Part shown: piece after piece, positions 6,400-13,301 of the stretch
Layout: each line of letters opens with the position of its first letter
Position numbering within the stretch: position 1 is the first letter of the stretch
Assembly: GCA_031290855.1 (NCBI GenBank)
Contig: JAISLM010000063.1
Coordinates: 1-13,317 of the forward strand
Direction: 5' to 3'
Source: Spirochaetaceae bacterium
GTDB lineage: Bacteria; Spirochaetota; Spirochaetia; Treponematales; Breznakiellaceae
DNA length: 13,317 nt
Translations under genes and position numbers: made by a program
The notes under the pieces: model-generated
Told to the model about the DNA's origin: nothing
The model's database searches: none
What the model saw: the letters and a program-made list of their open reading frames with translations, nothing else

Positions 6400-7026
6400 A
6401 TGGGGAGGTACAAATTCAACATTGCGTTGTTTTTTACCGCTGTTTTGGCCGTTTCGTGCGCGATTCCCAAATCGCGAACCGCGCCCGCCGTGCCTGAAGA
6501 TCAAGCCGAAAGCAAAGCTGTTGAAGGGCCTGTTCGGACGGAAACGGCGGAGTTTGATCAGACTCCGCCTCCGGTGAATGATAATGAAAGCGAGGAACTT
6601 GTTCAGGCGGAAACGGCGGAGTTTGGTACTGTTTCGGTTATGCCGCAAGTCTATCGGCAAACCAAACAAGAGCTTTACAAGTTTATACGGGAATTAAATT
6701 CAATAATCAAAGCGAGACGTTACGAAGTATGGATGAGGTACATTGATAGCGAATACTATCAGTACATAAACTCTCCGGATTATTTGCGGGAGATTTCCAA
6801 ATCAAAAATACTTGCCGCAAAAAAAATAGTTCTGTCGGACTCTTACGATTACTTTATTCACGTTATCGTACCGTCCCGTTCAAACGATCGTTTAGACGAG
6901 ATCGAATTCACGGGTGAAAACAGGGTAAAAGCGATAAATATCCGTGACGGCAGACGTATTGTTTTATACGATCTTGAAAAGACACAAAACGGCTGGAAAA
7001 TTGTTATGCCGAATTTCACGCGCTAA
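6400..7026 (+). CDS. putative lipoprotein, unknown function
   Basis: 208 residues. The N-terminus MGRYKFNIALFFTAVLAVSC is a signal peptide with a spirochaete-type lipobox, so Cys20 should be lipidated and the protein membrane-anchored. A Pro/Glu-rich low-complexity linker follows (about 21-85). It contains a 17-base in-frame repeat GGAAACGGCGGAGTTTG at 6540-6556 and 6609-6625, giving two ETAEF segments. The C-terminal part (about 90-208) is folded-looking: QELYKFIRELNSIIKARRYEVWMRYID, then YLREISKSKIL and an ending ...KTQNGWKIVMPNF. This resembles small alpha+beta modules in exported treponemal proteins, but I cannot name a family. An in-frame TTG at 6316 would put non-signal sequence ahead of the lipobox, so ATG 6400 is preferred. 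It is the first gene of a three-gene cluster. Confidence 0.8.
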   Translation: MGRYKFNIALFFTAVLAVSCAIPKSRTAPAVPEDQAESKAVEGPVRTETAEFDQTPPPVNDNESEELVQAETAEFGTVSVMPQVYRQTKQELYKFIRELNSIIKARRYEVWMRYIDSEYYQYINSPDYLREISKSKILAAKKIVLSDSYDYFIHVIVPSRSNDRLDEIEFTGENRVKAINIRDGRRIVLYDLEKTQNGWKIVMPNFTR

Positions 7027-7053
7027 TCATTTTTATTATTGAAGGAGAATGGA

Positions 7054-7746
7054 ATGAATGTAACGAATAACAAAAAAATATTAATTATCGTTTTATCTGT
7101 TTTTGTCGGTGTAATTTCCGCCGCGCAGGATTTGTCTGTGGAGGAAACATATTTGCAGAAATCCGTCGAGATGATGATCATCAGCGAACAGGCGAGATCC
7201 ATCGACCGTGACACAAAACTTGCCGCGCTTAAATACATCAGACAAACGATAGACAAAGGGAATCCTTCCGCCGAGATACAGGAGATACTGTCCTACATGG
7301 CACTTGAAGGTGTCCTTCACAGGATAAGGGCGGAAGGGGTGACGGCAAATAACTTCCCCGATATACGGATAAAGGCGGTTGAATATCTTGGCGATTTGAA
7401 AGGAGATTCCGCGGTAACGACTCTGGTCCGCGTATTGCTGGCTGAAAATGAACCTTCTGTCGTTACGGAGGCGGTTCGCGCCCTGACCAAACACGGGTTT
7501 GACGAAAACAGTTACACGCTGGACGTAATACTTTATGTTTTTAAAAGGTATGACAGCATGATGCCGGACAACGCCCTGGCTATTTCCGTAATAGATTCCT
7601 GCCTCGCGTTTTCAGGGGGTGCCGGTGCGAAAAACCCCTGGATTTACAGTACTTTGTCGTATATTTCACTGAACCCTTCGTATGTGAGTCCGGTCCGTCG
7701 CCACGCGGTCGAAACTTTGGCAAAGATTTATAAAACCGGTAGTTAA
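7054..7746 (+). CDS. exported HEAT-repeat-like protein
   Basis: 230 residues. The start ATG at 7054 has a good Shine-Dalgarno AAGGAG (7042-7047, six-base spacer). MNVTNNKKILIIVLSVFVGV is a signal peptide, probably cleaved in the following ISAAQD region. The mature part is nearly all helical, with paired-helix units such as RIKAVEYLGDLKGDSAVTTL and SVVTEAVRALTKHG. These have the alternating hydrophobic pattern of HEAT repeats, and a last unit reads RRHAVETLAKIYKTG. Such proteins act as scaffolds; no catalytic motif is visible. It follows the lipoprotein after 27 bases and precedes the permease by six, so the three are probably co-transcribed. A role at the envelope is an inference. Confidence 0.78.
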   Translation: MNVTNNKKILIIVLSVFVGVISAAQDLSVEETYLQKSVEMMIISEQARSIDRDTKLAALKYIRQTIDKGNPSAEIQEILSYMALEGVLHRIRAEGVTANNFPDIRIKAVEYLGDLKGDSAVTTLVRVLLAENEPSVVTEAVRALTKHGFDENSYTLDVILYVFKRYDSMMPDNALAISVIDSCLAFSGGAGAKNPWIYSTLSYISLNPSYVSPVRRHAVETLAKIYKTGS

Positions 7747-7752
7747 ACACAG

Positions 7753-9033
7753 ATGCTTTCATGGATAACGCTCGCAATAGTTTGTGTGATGTACGCGGCG
7801 GTAATAATTTTTCCGCGAAAAAAAGCATATATAACTATCTCCGCCGCCGTCCTTGTCGTGCTGTTGGGGGCCGCAAGTCCGCTTGAAGCGCTTACGCGGC
7901 ATATAAACTGGAATATTTTGTTGATATACATAGGCAGCCTGGCGATTGCGGAACTGTTCATCTATTCCCGTGTTCCGTCCCGCATCGCCGACGGCATTAT
8001 CAACGTTTCTCCCAACGCTGGGACAGCTATCGTCTTTATCCTTGTCATAACCGGTCTGATAAGCGCCTTTGTAGAGAACGTCGCGACCGTTCTAGTGATG
8101 GCGCCTATCGCTCTTGCCTTTTCAAAAAAGATAAACATGAACCCGTCTTTTTTTATGGCCGGCCTTGCGGTGATGGCGAACTTGCAGGGCACGGCGACGC
8201 TGGTAGGCGATCCTCCCTCGATGATCTTTGCCAGTTACGCGAATTACGGTTTCAACGACTTCTTTTTCATTGACGGGCGGCCTTCAATTTTTTTTGCCAT
8301 ACAGACGGGGATGTTGGCGGGGGCCGTCTTTTTTTACGCTATTTTTTTGAAAAGAGGACGGCAAAAGATTTCCGTTGACAGTGAAAATATAGTGTCGCCG
8401 GTGCCGTCGGCGCTTCTTATACTGATGATTGCCGGCCTTGCGGCCTGTTCTTTTATTTTTAGCTCCGGCGTGACGCTGGCCGCCGGTCTTCTGGTTCTGG
8501 CGCTCGGAGTCGCGGGTGTCCTCTGGTATGCGTTTGTCCGCAGGGAGAGCGGCGCGGCGGTAAAGAAGCTATTGCTTGGCCTCGACTGGGAAACGATACT
8601 GTTCCTAATCGGCATCTTTGTGGTGATAGGGGCGCTTTCCGATACCGGCCTGCTGTACGATTTTGCCGGGTTTTTGAGCGGCATTGTAAACGGCGATCTT
8701 CTGGCCGGTTTTGTAGTGATCATTGCCGTGTCCGTGATAATTTCAGGCTTTATCGACAATGTGCCGTACATCATCGCGATGCTGCCCGTGTCAAAGACGC
8801 TCGCCCTCGGTATGGGCATAGCGCCGGAACTGTATATGTTCGCGCTGCTGGTAGGCTCGTGCCTAGGCGGGAACCTCACCCCCTTTGGCGCGTCCGCCAA
8901 CATAGTCGCCGTCGGCATCCTGAAAAAAGAAGGCATACCCCTGAATTTTACAGGCTGGCTTAAAATAGGCGGCCCGTTCACCCTGATAACAACGGCGGCG
9001 GCCTCGATATTACTATGGTTCATCTGGCGTTAA
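7753..9033 (+). CDS. SLC13 / ArsB-NhaD (ion transporter superfamily) permease
   Basis: 426 residues with roughly ten to twelve hydrophobic membrane segments, the normal size for this inner-membrane family. It has the internal duplication typical of the superfamily: FVENVATV (106-113) in the first half matches FIDNVPYI (333-340) in the second, the re-entrant ligand-binding loops. VGDPPS (151-156) and GGNLTPFGASANI (372-384) are the matching conserved turns. Family members move arsenite, sodium/proton, citrate or other dicarboxylates. The sequence does not show which, and no arsR or arsC lies nearby to suggest arsenic. Start ATG 7753 follows the previous stop by six bases with only a weak ribosome binding site, which suggests translational coupling. 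Its stop is two bases from the stop of the convergent pseudouridine synthase gene. Confidence 0.88.
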   Translation: MLSWITLAIVCVMYAAVIIFPRKKAYITISAAVLVVLLGAASPLEALTRHINWNILLIYIGSLAIAELFIYSRVPSRIADGIINVSPNAGTAIVFILVITGLISAFVENVATVLVMAPIALAFSKKINMNPSFFMAGLAVMANLQGTATLVGDPPSMIFASYANYGFNDFFFIDGRPSIFFAIQTGMLAGAVFFYAIFLKRGRQKISVDSENIVSPVPSALLILMIAGLAACSFIFSSGVTLAAGLLVLALGVAGVLWYAFVRRESGAAVKKLLLGLDWETILFLIGIFVVIGALSDTGLLYDFAGFLSGIVNGDLLAGFVVIIAVSVIISGFIDNVPYIIAMLPVSKTLALGMGIAPELYMFALLVGSCLGGNLTPFGASANIVAVGILKKEGIPLNFTGWLKIGGPFTLITTAAASILLWFIWR

Positions 9034-9035
9034 TG

Positions 9036-9800
9036 TCATAGGAGCATCGCCCCACCGTTTTTGACGGAAAGGCTCAAGCGTGTCGGCGCGCCGCTTGGCG
9101 GATCGAAAAAGCTGAGCCCGACGGCCCGCAAAGCGAGCGGCGAGGCGCTTGCTTTGCCCCCGTAAAGAAGATCCCCCAGTATCGGAAAGCCCAGCCATGA
9201 AAGGTGGCAGCGTATCTGGTGGCGGAAACCGCGCGCAAGGCGCAGGCTAACCCGCCAAAGCGCCTCGCCTGTCATTTCCACGCCCAGAATTTCCGTTTGA
9301 TAGACGGCGGGCCGTCCGGACTTACTACAGGGCGAAACGGGACGCACCGCTTTCTTCCCCGCGCCGTAACAGCGGAAGCCCGATTCCAGCCGAAAGCGGC
9401 TTTCTCCGCCGTCCCCTTCCCCGTGCACGGGGAAGGGGGGAACCGGCGGACGGGGCGGGAAGCCGGGAAGCCCGTGATCCTTTTTACAGGCTATGGCCTC
9501 GTAATCTTTCACGAAAAGCCCCTCTTCCTGTTGGCGCAGCATAGCGTCGAAGACCGGCTGCGTAAGGGCGGCAAAAACCAGCCCGCCCGTCTCGTAATCA
9601 AGCCGGTGCAAAAGGCCCCCCTCGACCGCCTTTTTCCCGCGTACCGAAAGGAACTGCGGGAAGTGTTCCGCGCACCAGGCCGACAGCGTCCCCCGCTCGT
9701 CCGGCAGGAGCGACGCGCTGTGCATCAATGGCGGCTTGTACAGCACAAGGTATTCGCCGCCCTGATAGATTATGCGGGGTTCCTTGTCCGATGTTCGCAT
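9036..9800 (-). CDS. RluA-family RNA pseudouridine synthase
   Basis: 254 residues. Converts uridine to pseudouridine in rRNA or tRNA; the target cannot be told. The catalytic motif HRLDYETGG is at 65-73, with Asp68 as nucleophile. YLVLYKPP at about 17-24 is the preceding conserved strand. The late motif RGFRHQIRCHLSWLGFPILG at 190-209, followed by DLLYGG, is typical. There is no S4 domain, so this is the short catalytic-only form. Between the strand KDYEAIA and the next core strand YQTEILGVE is a long low-complexity insertion (about 108-166) rich in Pro, Gly and Arg, and it contains a palindromic element read in frame. It lies 69 bases downstream of comF on the same strand and may share its transcript. 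There is no clear Shine-Dalgarno at ATG 9800. Confidence 0.9.
   Translation of the reverse strand: MRTSDKEPRIIYQGGEYLVLYKPPLMHSASLLPDERGTLSAWCAEHFPQFLSVRGKKAVEGGLLHRLDYETGGLVFAALTQPVFDAMLRQQEEGLFVKDYEAIACKKDHGLPGFPPRPPVPPFPVHGEGDGGESRFRLESGFRCYGAGKKAVRPVSPCSKSGRPAVYQTEILGVEMTGEALWRVSLRLARGFRHQIRCHLSWLGFPILGDLLYGGKASASPLALRAVGLSFFDPPSGAPTRLSLSVKNGGAMLL
9405..9450 (-). repeat. palindromic element inside the pseudouridine synthase gene
   Basis: A 26-bp perfect palindrome at 9413-9438 (arm CCCCTTCCCCGTG plus its exact complement) sits within outer arms TCCGCCG (9405-9411) and CGGCGGA (9444-9450). In frame it encodes PFPVHGEGD (residues 122-130), inside a variable insertion between core strands. 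It is a different sequence from the purL palindrome but has the same loopless design. Confidence 0.8.
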
Positions 9801-9869
9801 ACAGATAAATCTTGCCGGATAAACCGATAAAATTACAGCGCCCCGTAAAAGCCGTATGCCGACTCCGCG

Positions 9870-10592
9870 TCAATCGTAAAACAAACATACCCCGTGAACC
9901 ATTTTTGCGCCCGCGCTCTTGAGCGCCCCGGCGCAGGCATTCATCGTCGCGCCGGTCGTAAAAACATCGTCTAAGAGTACCGCTTCTTCCGGAGCCTTGC
10001 CCGAACAAATTATGCGGCCGCTCAGATTCGTCATACGTTCCGCTTTTCCAAGTTCTTTTTGACTTTTAGAGGCCAGCCGTTTTAGGCGGCGTAACACCGG
10101 AACGTGATAGAGCCTTTCCAGCGTTTTGGCTATCAGTTCCACCTGGTCCCAGCCGGCCGTCTTTAACTTGCCCGCTCTGGGCGGCACAGGTATCCACGGC
10201 ACTTCCAGCGGCGAAAATTTTACGCAAGGCAAAAGGCCAAGGGCGCTCATTATTTTTTCGGAAAAGAACCGCGCCAGCGATCTGTGTCTGCCGAATTTAT
10301 ACGCCTTCAGAACCTGTTGTTCAACGCCTATATACGGATACAGCAGGGTCATGCTGTCGTAGGCATTTCCGTCACTTTTACGGCAGTCCATACATATATC
10401 CAGTTCGGATATTAGTGGACGTCCGCAAACGGAACAACGTTTTTCGAAATTTACCGGAAACATTCCGGCGCATTCTTCGCAGAGTCCCGTCCCCGCCTCC
10501 GCCCCGTTAAGCAGAGCCGCGCCGCATGCGGCACAATTAACAGGGAATAATAATTCCTTTAGAAAATATAATCTTTTTGAAAAAGTTTTCAT
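9870..10592 (-). CDS. comF: ComF-family zinc-finger phosphoribosyltransferase-like protein
   Basis: 240 residues, normal for the family. The N-terminal half has eight cysteines in four CxxC pairs (20/23, 38/41, 53/56, 67/70) able to bind two zinc ions. The C-terminal half is a type I phosphoribosyltransferase fold ending in the PRPP-binding loop VLLDDVFTTGAT (205-216). Intermediate family motifs are present: YKFGRHRSLA, IPVPPRAGKLKTAGWDQ and ASKSQKELGKAER. Members are linked to DNA uptake in competent bacteria but are also widespread in species not known to be competent, so a competence role here is not shown. It is probably transcribed from the extended -10 promoter at 10643-10651, leading into the pseudouridine synthase gene. 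Confidence 0.93.
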   Translation of the reverse strand: MKTFSKRLYFLKELLFPVNCAACGAALLNGAEAGTGLCEECAGMFPVNFEKRCSVCGRPLISELDICMDCRKSDGNAYDSMTLLYPYIGVEQQVLKAYKFGRHRSLARFFSEKIMSALGLLPCVKFSPLEVPWIPVPPRAGKLKTAGWDQVELIAKTLERLYHVPVLRRLKRLASKSQKELGKAERMTNLSGRIICSGKAPEEAVLLDDVFTTGATMNACAGALKSAGAKMVHGVCLFYD

Positions 10593-10642
10593 ACATATTA
10601 TTTATACGCCATATTCAAATTTGCTTTACCTTTTTAAAAAAA

Positions 10643-10651
10643 ATTATACCA
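10643..10651 (-). promoter_or_regulatory. extended -10 promoter of comF
   Basis: On the minus strand TGGTATAAT combines a perfect -10 hexamer with the TGn extension. No good -35 is seen at the right distance, which extended -10 promoters can tolerate. The predicted start is about 45 bases upstream of the comF ATG. Confidence 0.55.
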
Positions 10652-10760
10652 AATATAACGTATGATCGACGTTAAAATATCAATTTCTTACGAATCATTA
10701 AACGAAAAAACGGCATACACTTACGCTATAACTGTGTTAAACAGCAGTTTTGTGCATAAT

Positions 10761-10840
10761 AGCGGGCTTTTCCCAAAACCCGATTGGTTTTGGGAAAAGC
10801 TTCCGAAAAAACGGTCTAACCGGACTAAGGCCCGCTTTTT
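10761..10840 (+). terminator. complex hairpin ending in a T-run (terminator or small-RNA 3' end)
   Basis: Outer arms AGCGGGC (10761-10767) and GCCCGCT (10830-10836) enclose a long perfect hairpin and a small hairpin. The long one is GCTTTTCCCAAAACC (10766-10780) with GGTTTTGGGAAAAGC (10786-10800), 15 bp with a 5-base loop; the small one is CGGT/ACCG near 10812-10822. Five Ts follow at 10836-10840. No plus-strand gene precedes it: comF upstream runs the other way. So it terminates an unseen short transcript or protects the lipoprotein gene from read-through. The 61-codon frame across it is not protein-like. Confidence 0.6.
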
Positions 10841-10866
10841 CATATAAATCTAAGGTAGCTTTTATG

Positions 10867-10908
10867 TTATTCGCAGTAGGGGCTAATACCCCGCCGCTTG
10901 CGGCGGGG
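10867..10908 (+). repeat. variant head of the dispersed repeat with a strong hairpin
   Basis: TTATTCGCA, then GTAGGGG, then CTAATACCCCGCCG resembles the head of the repeat family, which has TTATTCGCA ... TTAATACCCCGCCG. Here the second half is a perfect 8-bp hairpin, CCCCGCCG/CGGCGGGG with loop CTTG (10889-10908). The GTCTGG terminal repeat is replaced. Confidence 0.5.
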
Positions 10909-10916
10909 AGGTTCGT

Positions 10917-10945
10917 TTGACTCTTATAAAAGAAATTCCTAGATT
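10917..10945 (+). promoter_or_regulatory. sigma-70-type promoter of the glycine-rich lipoprotein gene
   Basis: TTGACT (10917-10922), a 17-base spacer and TAGATT (10940-10945) fit the consensus. The predicted start near 10952 leaves a leader of about 47 bases, containing small dyads (ATCGATA, TTGATATCA) and ending in AAGGA six bases before the ATG. Confidence 0.6.
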
Positions 10946-10998
10946 TTAAATATCGAATCGATAGTTGATATCATATTTTTAATTAATAAGGAAAAACA

Positions 10999-12954
10999 AT
11001 GAAAAAGAATTTTAATTGTATTATTATGTCCATAATCGCGCTCGCCGCACTTTTTGCGTCATGCGAAGATGGCACCGGAGACGGTTTGGATTCAGCAGTT
11101 ACACACGCCAGTAAGGGCAAAGTAAAAGAAGGTGTTTTCGCGACATTTATTGCCGGTACGGGAAACGAACTGGGCGGAATGTTTTCTTCCGAAGCCGGAG
11201 GAAGTAATACGCCGGCTAAATCGATCAACGTACCACTCGCTTTCGAGGAAACACCTGTTGTCGAATGGTTAGACGTGAAAGGTAAATCGATAAGCGAAAG
11301 CGATTTTATTAAGTACCTGAAGGATACGTTTCCTGACGAGAAATTCGACAGCTACGATTATAAAAAAGATCCCAAAGGATTGAAAGCGCCCGATGAAACG
11401 ACATATTCCGCCGATCATCCGGTATACCGCGTAACCGGAGACGTAAAGTACAAGTACTTTATCAACCAACGCATGGCAAATGGGGAGTGGGTGGATTACT
11501 TCAGTGTTCCCGTCCGTTCGGGATTCATTTTTACAAACTGGAAAGTGACAGGCAAACCGGTTTCTCCCGTCACTTTTTCCGGCGGGCCCGACGATCCGTT
11601 TGACACCCGCAGCTGGAATGTGATTTTGGATAAAGAACTCAAAAAAAGAAACGGCGCGTACATCACCCTTGTCGCGGCCTGGACGGAGAACCCGGAGCTT
11701 GCCAGAGCCAAAGTCGACCTGCAAACCCAGATAGACGACATTAGGCAGGCCGGCAAGAATCCCGATTACGTGGACGACTACGTCTTGGGTTCCGTTTCCA
11801 GCGACGCGAAACTTAAAGAGTTGCAGGAACTGGTCAGCGAAGCGGAGGTGCTGCTGGCCGGTGAGGAGAAAAAAGCGGAGATCGATCTTTCGGGAATGGA
11901 AGGAATGCAGACAGAGGATACCGTGGAAGAAGGGGATGGAGGGAAGGACGCCCCCGTAGAGATCAAATTCGTCTTGTACGATGTCGAAAAAATGGCGGCG
12001 AAGAAAGCCAAAATAGCGGAACTGCTTGCGGACGAGGCGACAAGGCTCGCAGTTCAGTCCAACGGCGGATTTGTATCCACGACGGCTTCGATCGGCTATC
12101 CGGCGGACGGGAAATATAAATACACCTCGGTAACTATAGCGGCGGACGGCCTCTACGAAATCGAACTTTGGGGCGCGTCCGGCGGCGCGGTCTGGTCGAG
12201 GAACAACAAAACGGCACTGGGCGGAAGCGGAGCTTACGTGAAGGCCCGGCTGAAGCTATCCAAAGACGACGTGCTTAAGTTTTTCGTGGGCGGCGAGGGA
12301 GAAGGCAGCGCGATATACAACCCAACGACGGGGCATTTCACGAAGAACAGTACGAATTACCACCTTGGCAAGAAGGGCGGGCTTCCCAACGGCGGAAATG
12401 GCGACAAATCCTATCAGCTTAAAAACGGGAACAAGTATGACAAGCCGGACTTCGCCGGCGGCTCAGGCGGCGGAGGGTCTACCGACGTACGCCTCTTAAA
12501 AAAGGGATACACCGAAAAGAAGCAGGGGAACATCGGCCCTTACGCGGATATCTACGACTCCACGCTCGATAAGCGGATCCTTGTTGCGGGGGGAGGCGGA
12601 GGCGCGGCGCAGGGCAGAGAGATAAAAGGCAGTTGGCCCGGAATGCGCGGCGGCAACGCGGGCGGCCCCGGATACTCCACGGGCGGCAAGCAAGAGAATA
12701 GAACCCTCTTTAGCACGAGCAACAAGGACGGAAGGGGTGTCAACGCGGTACATAACAGCAGCAAAACCTGGGAAGGACCCGCGGGCGGCGGCGGCGGTTA
12801 CTACGGCGGCGGCGCGATTACGGTAGACGCCGATCCCGCCTCCGGCGGCGGCGGCACAAGCTACATAACTTCCGACGCGGAGAAAGACGACCAGAAAAAC
12901 GAACTGTCGGGAAGCTACGGAAACGGCAGGGCAAGCATCAAGTGGATTAAATAA
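10999..12954 (+). CDS. lipoprotein with InlB-like repeat and ALK/LTK-type glycine-rich domain
   Basis: 651 residues. The start ATG has AAGGA (10988-10992) at good spacing. The signal peptide ends LFASC, so Cys22 should be lipidated and the protein anchored in the cell envelope, probably surface-facing. Residues about 143-229 (YRVTGDVKYKYFINQ, SGFIFTNWKVTG, ITLVAAWTENPE) match the pattern of InlB B / Listeria-Bacteroides repeats. Residues about 230-345 are charged and helical with coiled-coil character. From about 371 to the end lies a glycine-rich domain with the order typical of the ALK/LTK family: an opening strand YEIELWGASGG, then GGSGAYVKARL, GGSGGGGSTDVRL, RILVAGGGGGA, GGGGGYYGGG and a final GGGGTSYI. 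In animals this domain binds signalling ligands; in bacteria its role is unknown. It has its own promoter and a strong terminator. Adhesion or host contact is an inference. Confidence 0.85.
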   Translation: MKKNFNCIIMSIIALAALFASCEDGTGDGLDSAVTHASKGKVKEGVFATFIAGTGNELGGMFSSEAGGSNTPAKSINVPLAFEETPVVEWLDVKGKSISESDFIKYLKDTFPDEKFDSYDYKKDPKGLKAPDETTYSADHPVYRVTGDVKYKYFINQRMANGEWVDYFSVPVRSGFIFTNWKVTGKPVSPVTFSGGPDDPFDTRSWNVILDKELKKRNGAYITLVAAWTENPELARAKVDLQTQIDDIRQAGKNPDYVDDYVLGSVSSDAKLKELQELVSEAEVLLAGEEKKAEIDLSGMEGMQTEDTVEEGDGGKDAPVEIKFVLYDVEKMAAKKAKIAELLADEATRLAVQSNGGFVSTTASIGYPADGKYKYTSVTIAADGLYEIELWGASGGAVWSRNNKTALGGSGAYVKARLKLSKDDVLKFFVGGEGEGSAIYNPTTGHFTKNSTNYHLGKKGGLPNGGNGDKSYQLKNGNKYDKPDFAGGSGGGGSTDVRLLKKGYTEKKQGNIGPYADIYDSTLDKRILVAGGGGGAAQGREIKGSWPGMRGGNAGGPGYSTGGKQENRTLFSTSNKDGRGVNAVHNSSKTWEGPAGGGGGYYGGGAITVDADPASGGGGTSYITSDAEKDDQKNELSGSYGNGRASIKWIK

Positions 12955-12959
12955 CTACG

Positions 12960-12998
12960 TACCGGGCTCAACGCTGCGCGTTGAGCCCGGTATTTTGC
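12960..12998 (+). terminator. strong hairpin terminator of the glycine-rich lipoprotein gene
   Basis: ACCGGGCTCAACGC (12961-12974) pairs perfectly with GCGTTGAGCCCGGT (12978-12991) around the loop TGC, one more pair extends the base, and TTTT follows. It begins six bases after the gene's stop codon. Confidence 0.85.
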
Positions 12999-13000
12999 GA

Positions 13001-13019
13001 CTCACCGCCGCTCGGTGAG
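13001..13019 (+). repeat. small hairpin CTCACCG/CGGTGAG
   Basis: A 7-bp perfect stem with loop CCGCT lies directly after the terminator. The arms resemble the hairpin before purL (486-506), which also uses CTCACC/GGTGAG. It has no T-run. Confidence 0.5.
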
Positions 13020-13103
13020 CATCACAAACTCCGTCCGGCTCCCAGGAAAATAGCCAGCTCTCCCATCGTTACTTATCACCCATTCTTCTTATATGATTTA
13101 TGT

Positions 13104-13199
13104 AAAGGGAAACAGAACATCCGCCGCCTAAAGACGGTGGATGTTCTGGCGGCTGAAAGCCGCGTTGAGGACAGCGCCTCCTAACGCTGTCCAGCCCTC
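13104..13199 (+). ncRNA. candidate structured small RNA (three tandem hairpins)
   Basis: No coding frame is convincing here. Three hairpins follow one another closely. The first pairs 13113-13126 with 13135-13148 (14 bp, one G-U, loop CCTAAAGA). The second pairs GCGGCT with AGCCGC (13149-13163, loop GAA). The third pairs GGACAGCG with CGCTGTCC (13169-13192, loop CCTCCTAA). TATGAT at 13092-13097 could be a -10 element placing the start near 13104, but its -35 is poor. The last hairpin is followed by AGCCCTCTTTATT, a weak terminator-like tail that merges into the dispersed repeat. It matches no RNA family I know; it could also be a compound palindromic repeat rather than an RNA gene. Confidence 0.4.
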
Positions 13200-13200
13200 T

Positions 13201-13301
13201 TTATTCGCAAAGTCTGGTTTAATACCCCGCCGAACCTTCGGTTCGCGCTTGCCGCGGCTCACGTAAGGCAAAGCCTACAAAGATTTGGTATTAAACCAGA
13301 C
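13201..13301 (+). repeat. dispersed repeat, copy 4 (complete, with 15-bp terminal inverted repeats)
   Basis: Head TTATTCGCAAA, then GTCTGGTTTAATACC (13212-13226), whose exact reverse complement GGTATTAAACCAGAC closes the element at 13287-13301. Inside are the hairpins CGAACC-TTC-GGTTCG (13231-13245) and GTAAGGC-AAA-GCCTAC (13263-13278), so one strand can fold into a cloverleaf-like shape. No open frame lies inside. It has the structure of a MITE or a REP/BIME-like non-autonomous element; no obvious target-site duplication is visible. Confidence 0.88.

Noticed and set aside
10662..10847. 61-codon plus-strand frame
   Set aside because: Its second half is the 15-bp inverted repeat and terminator-like structure; no ribosome binding site.
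13113..13192. tRNA or tmRNA from the chain of hairpins
   Set aside because: No cloverleaf closure, no TTC-loop consensus and no CCA or alanyl acceptor pattern.
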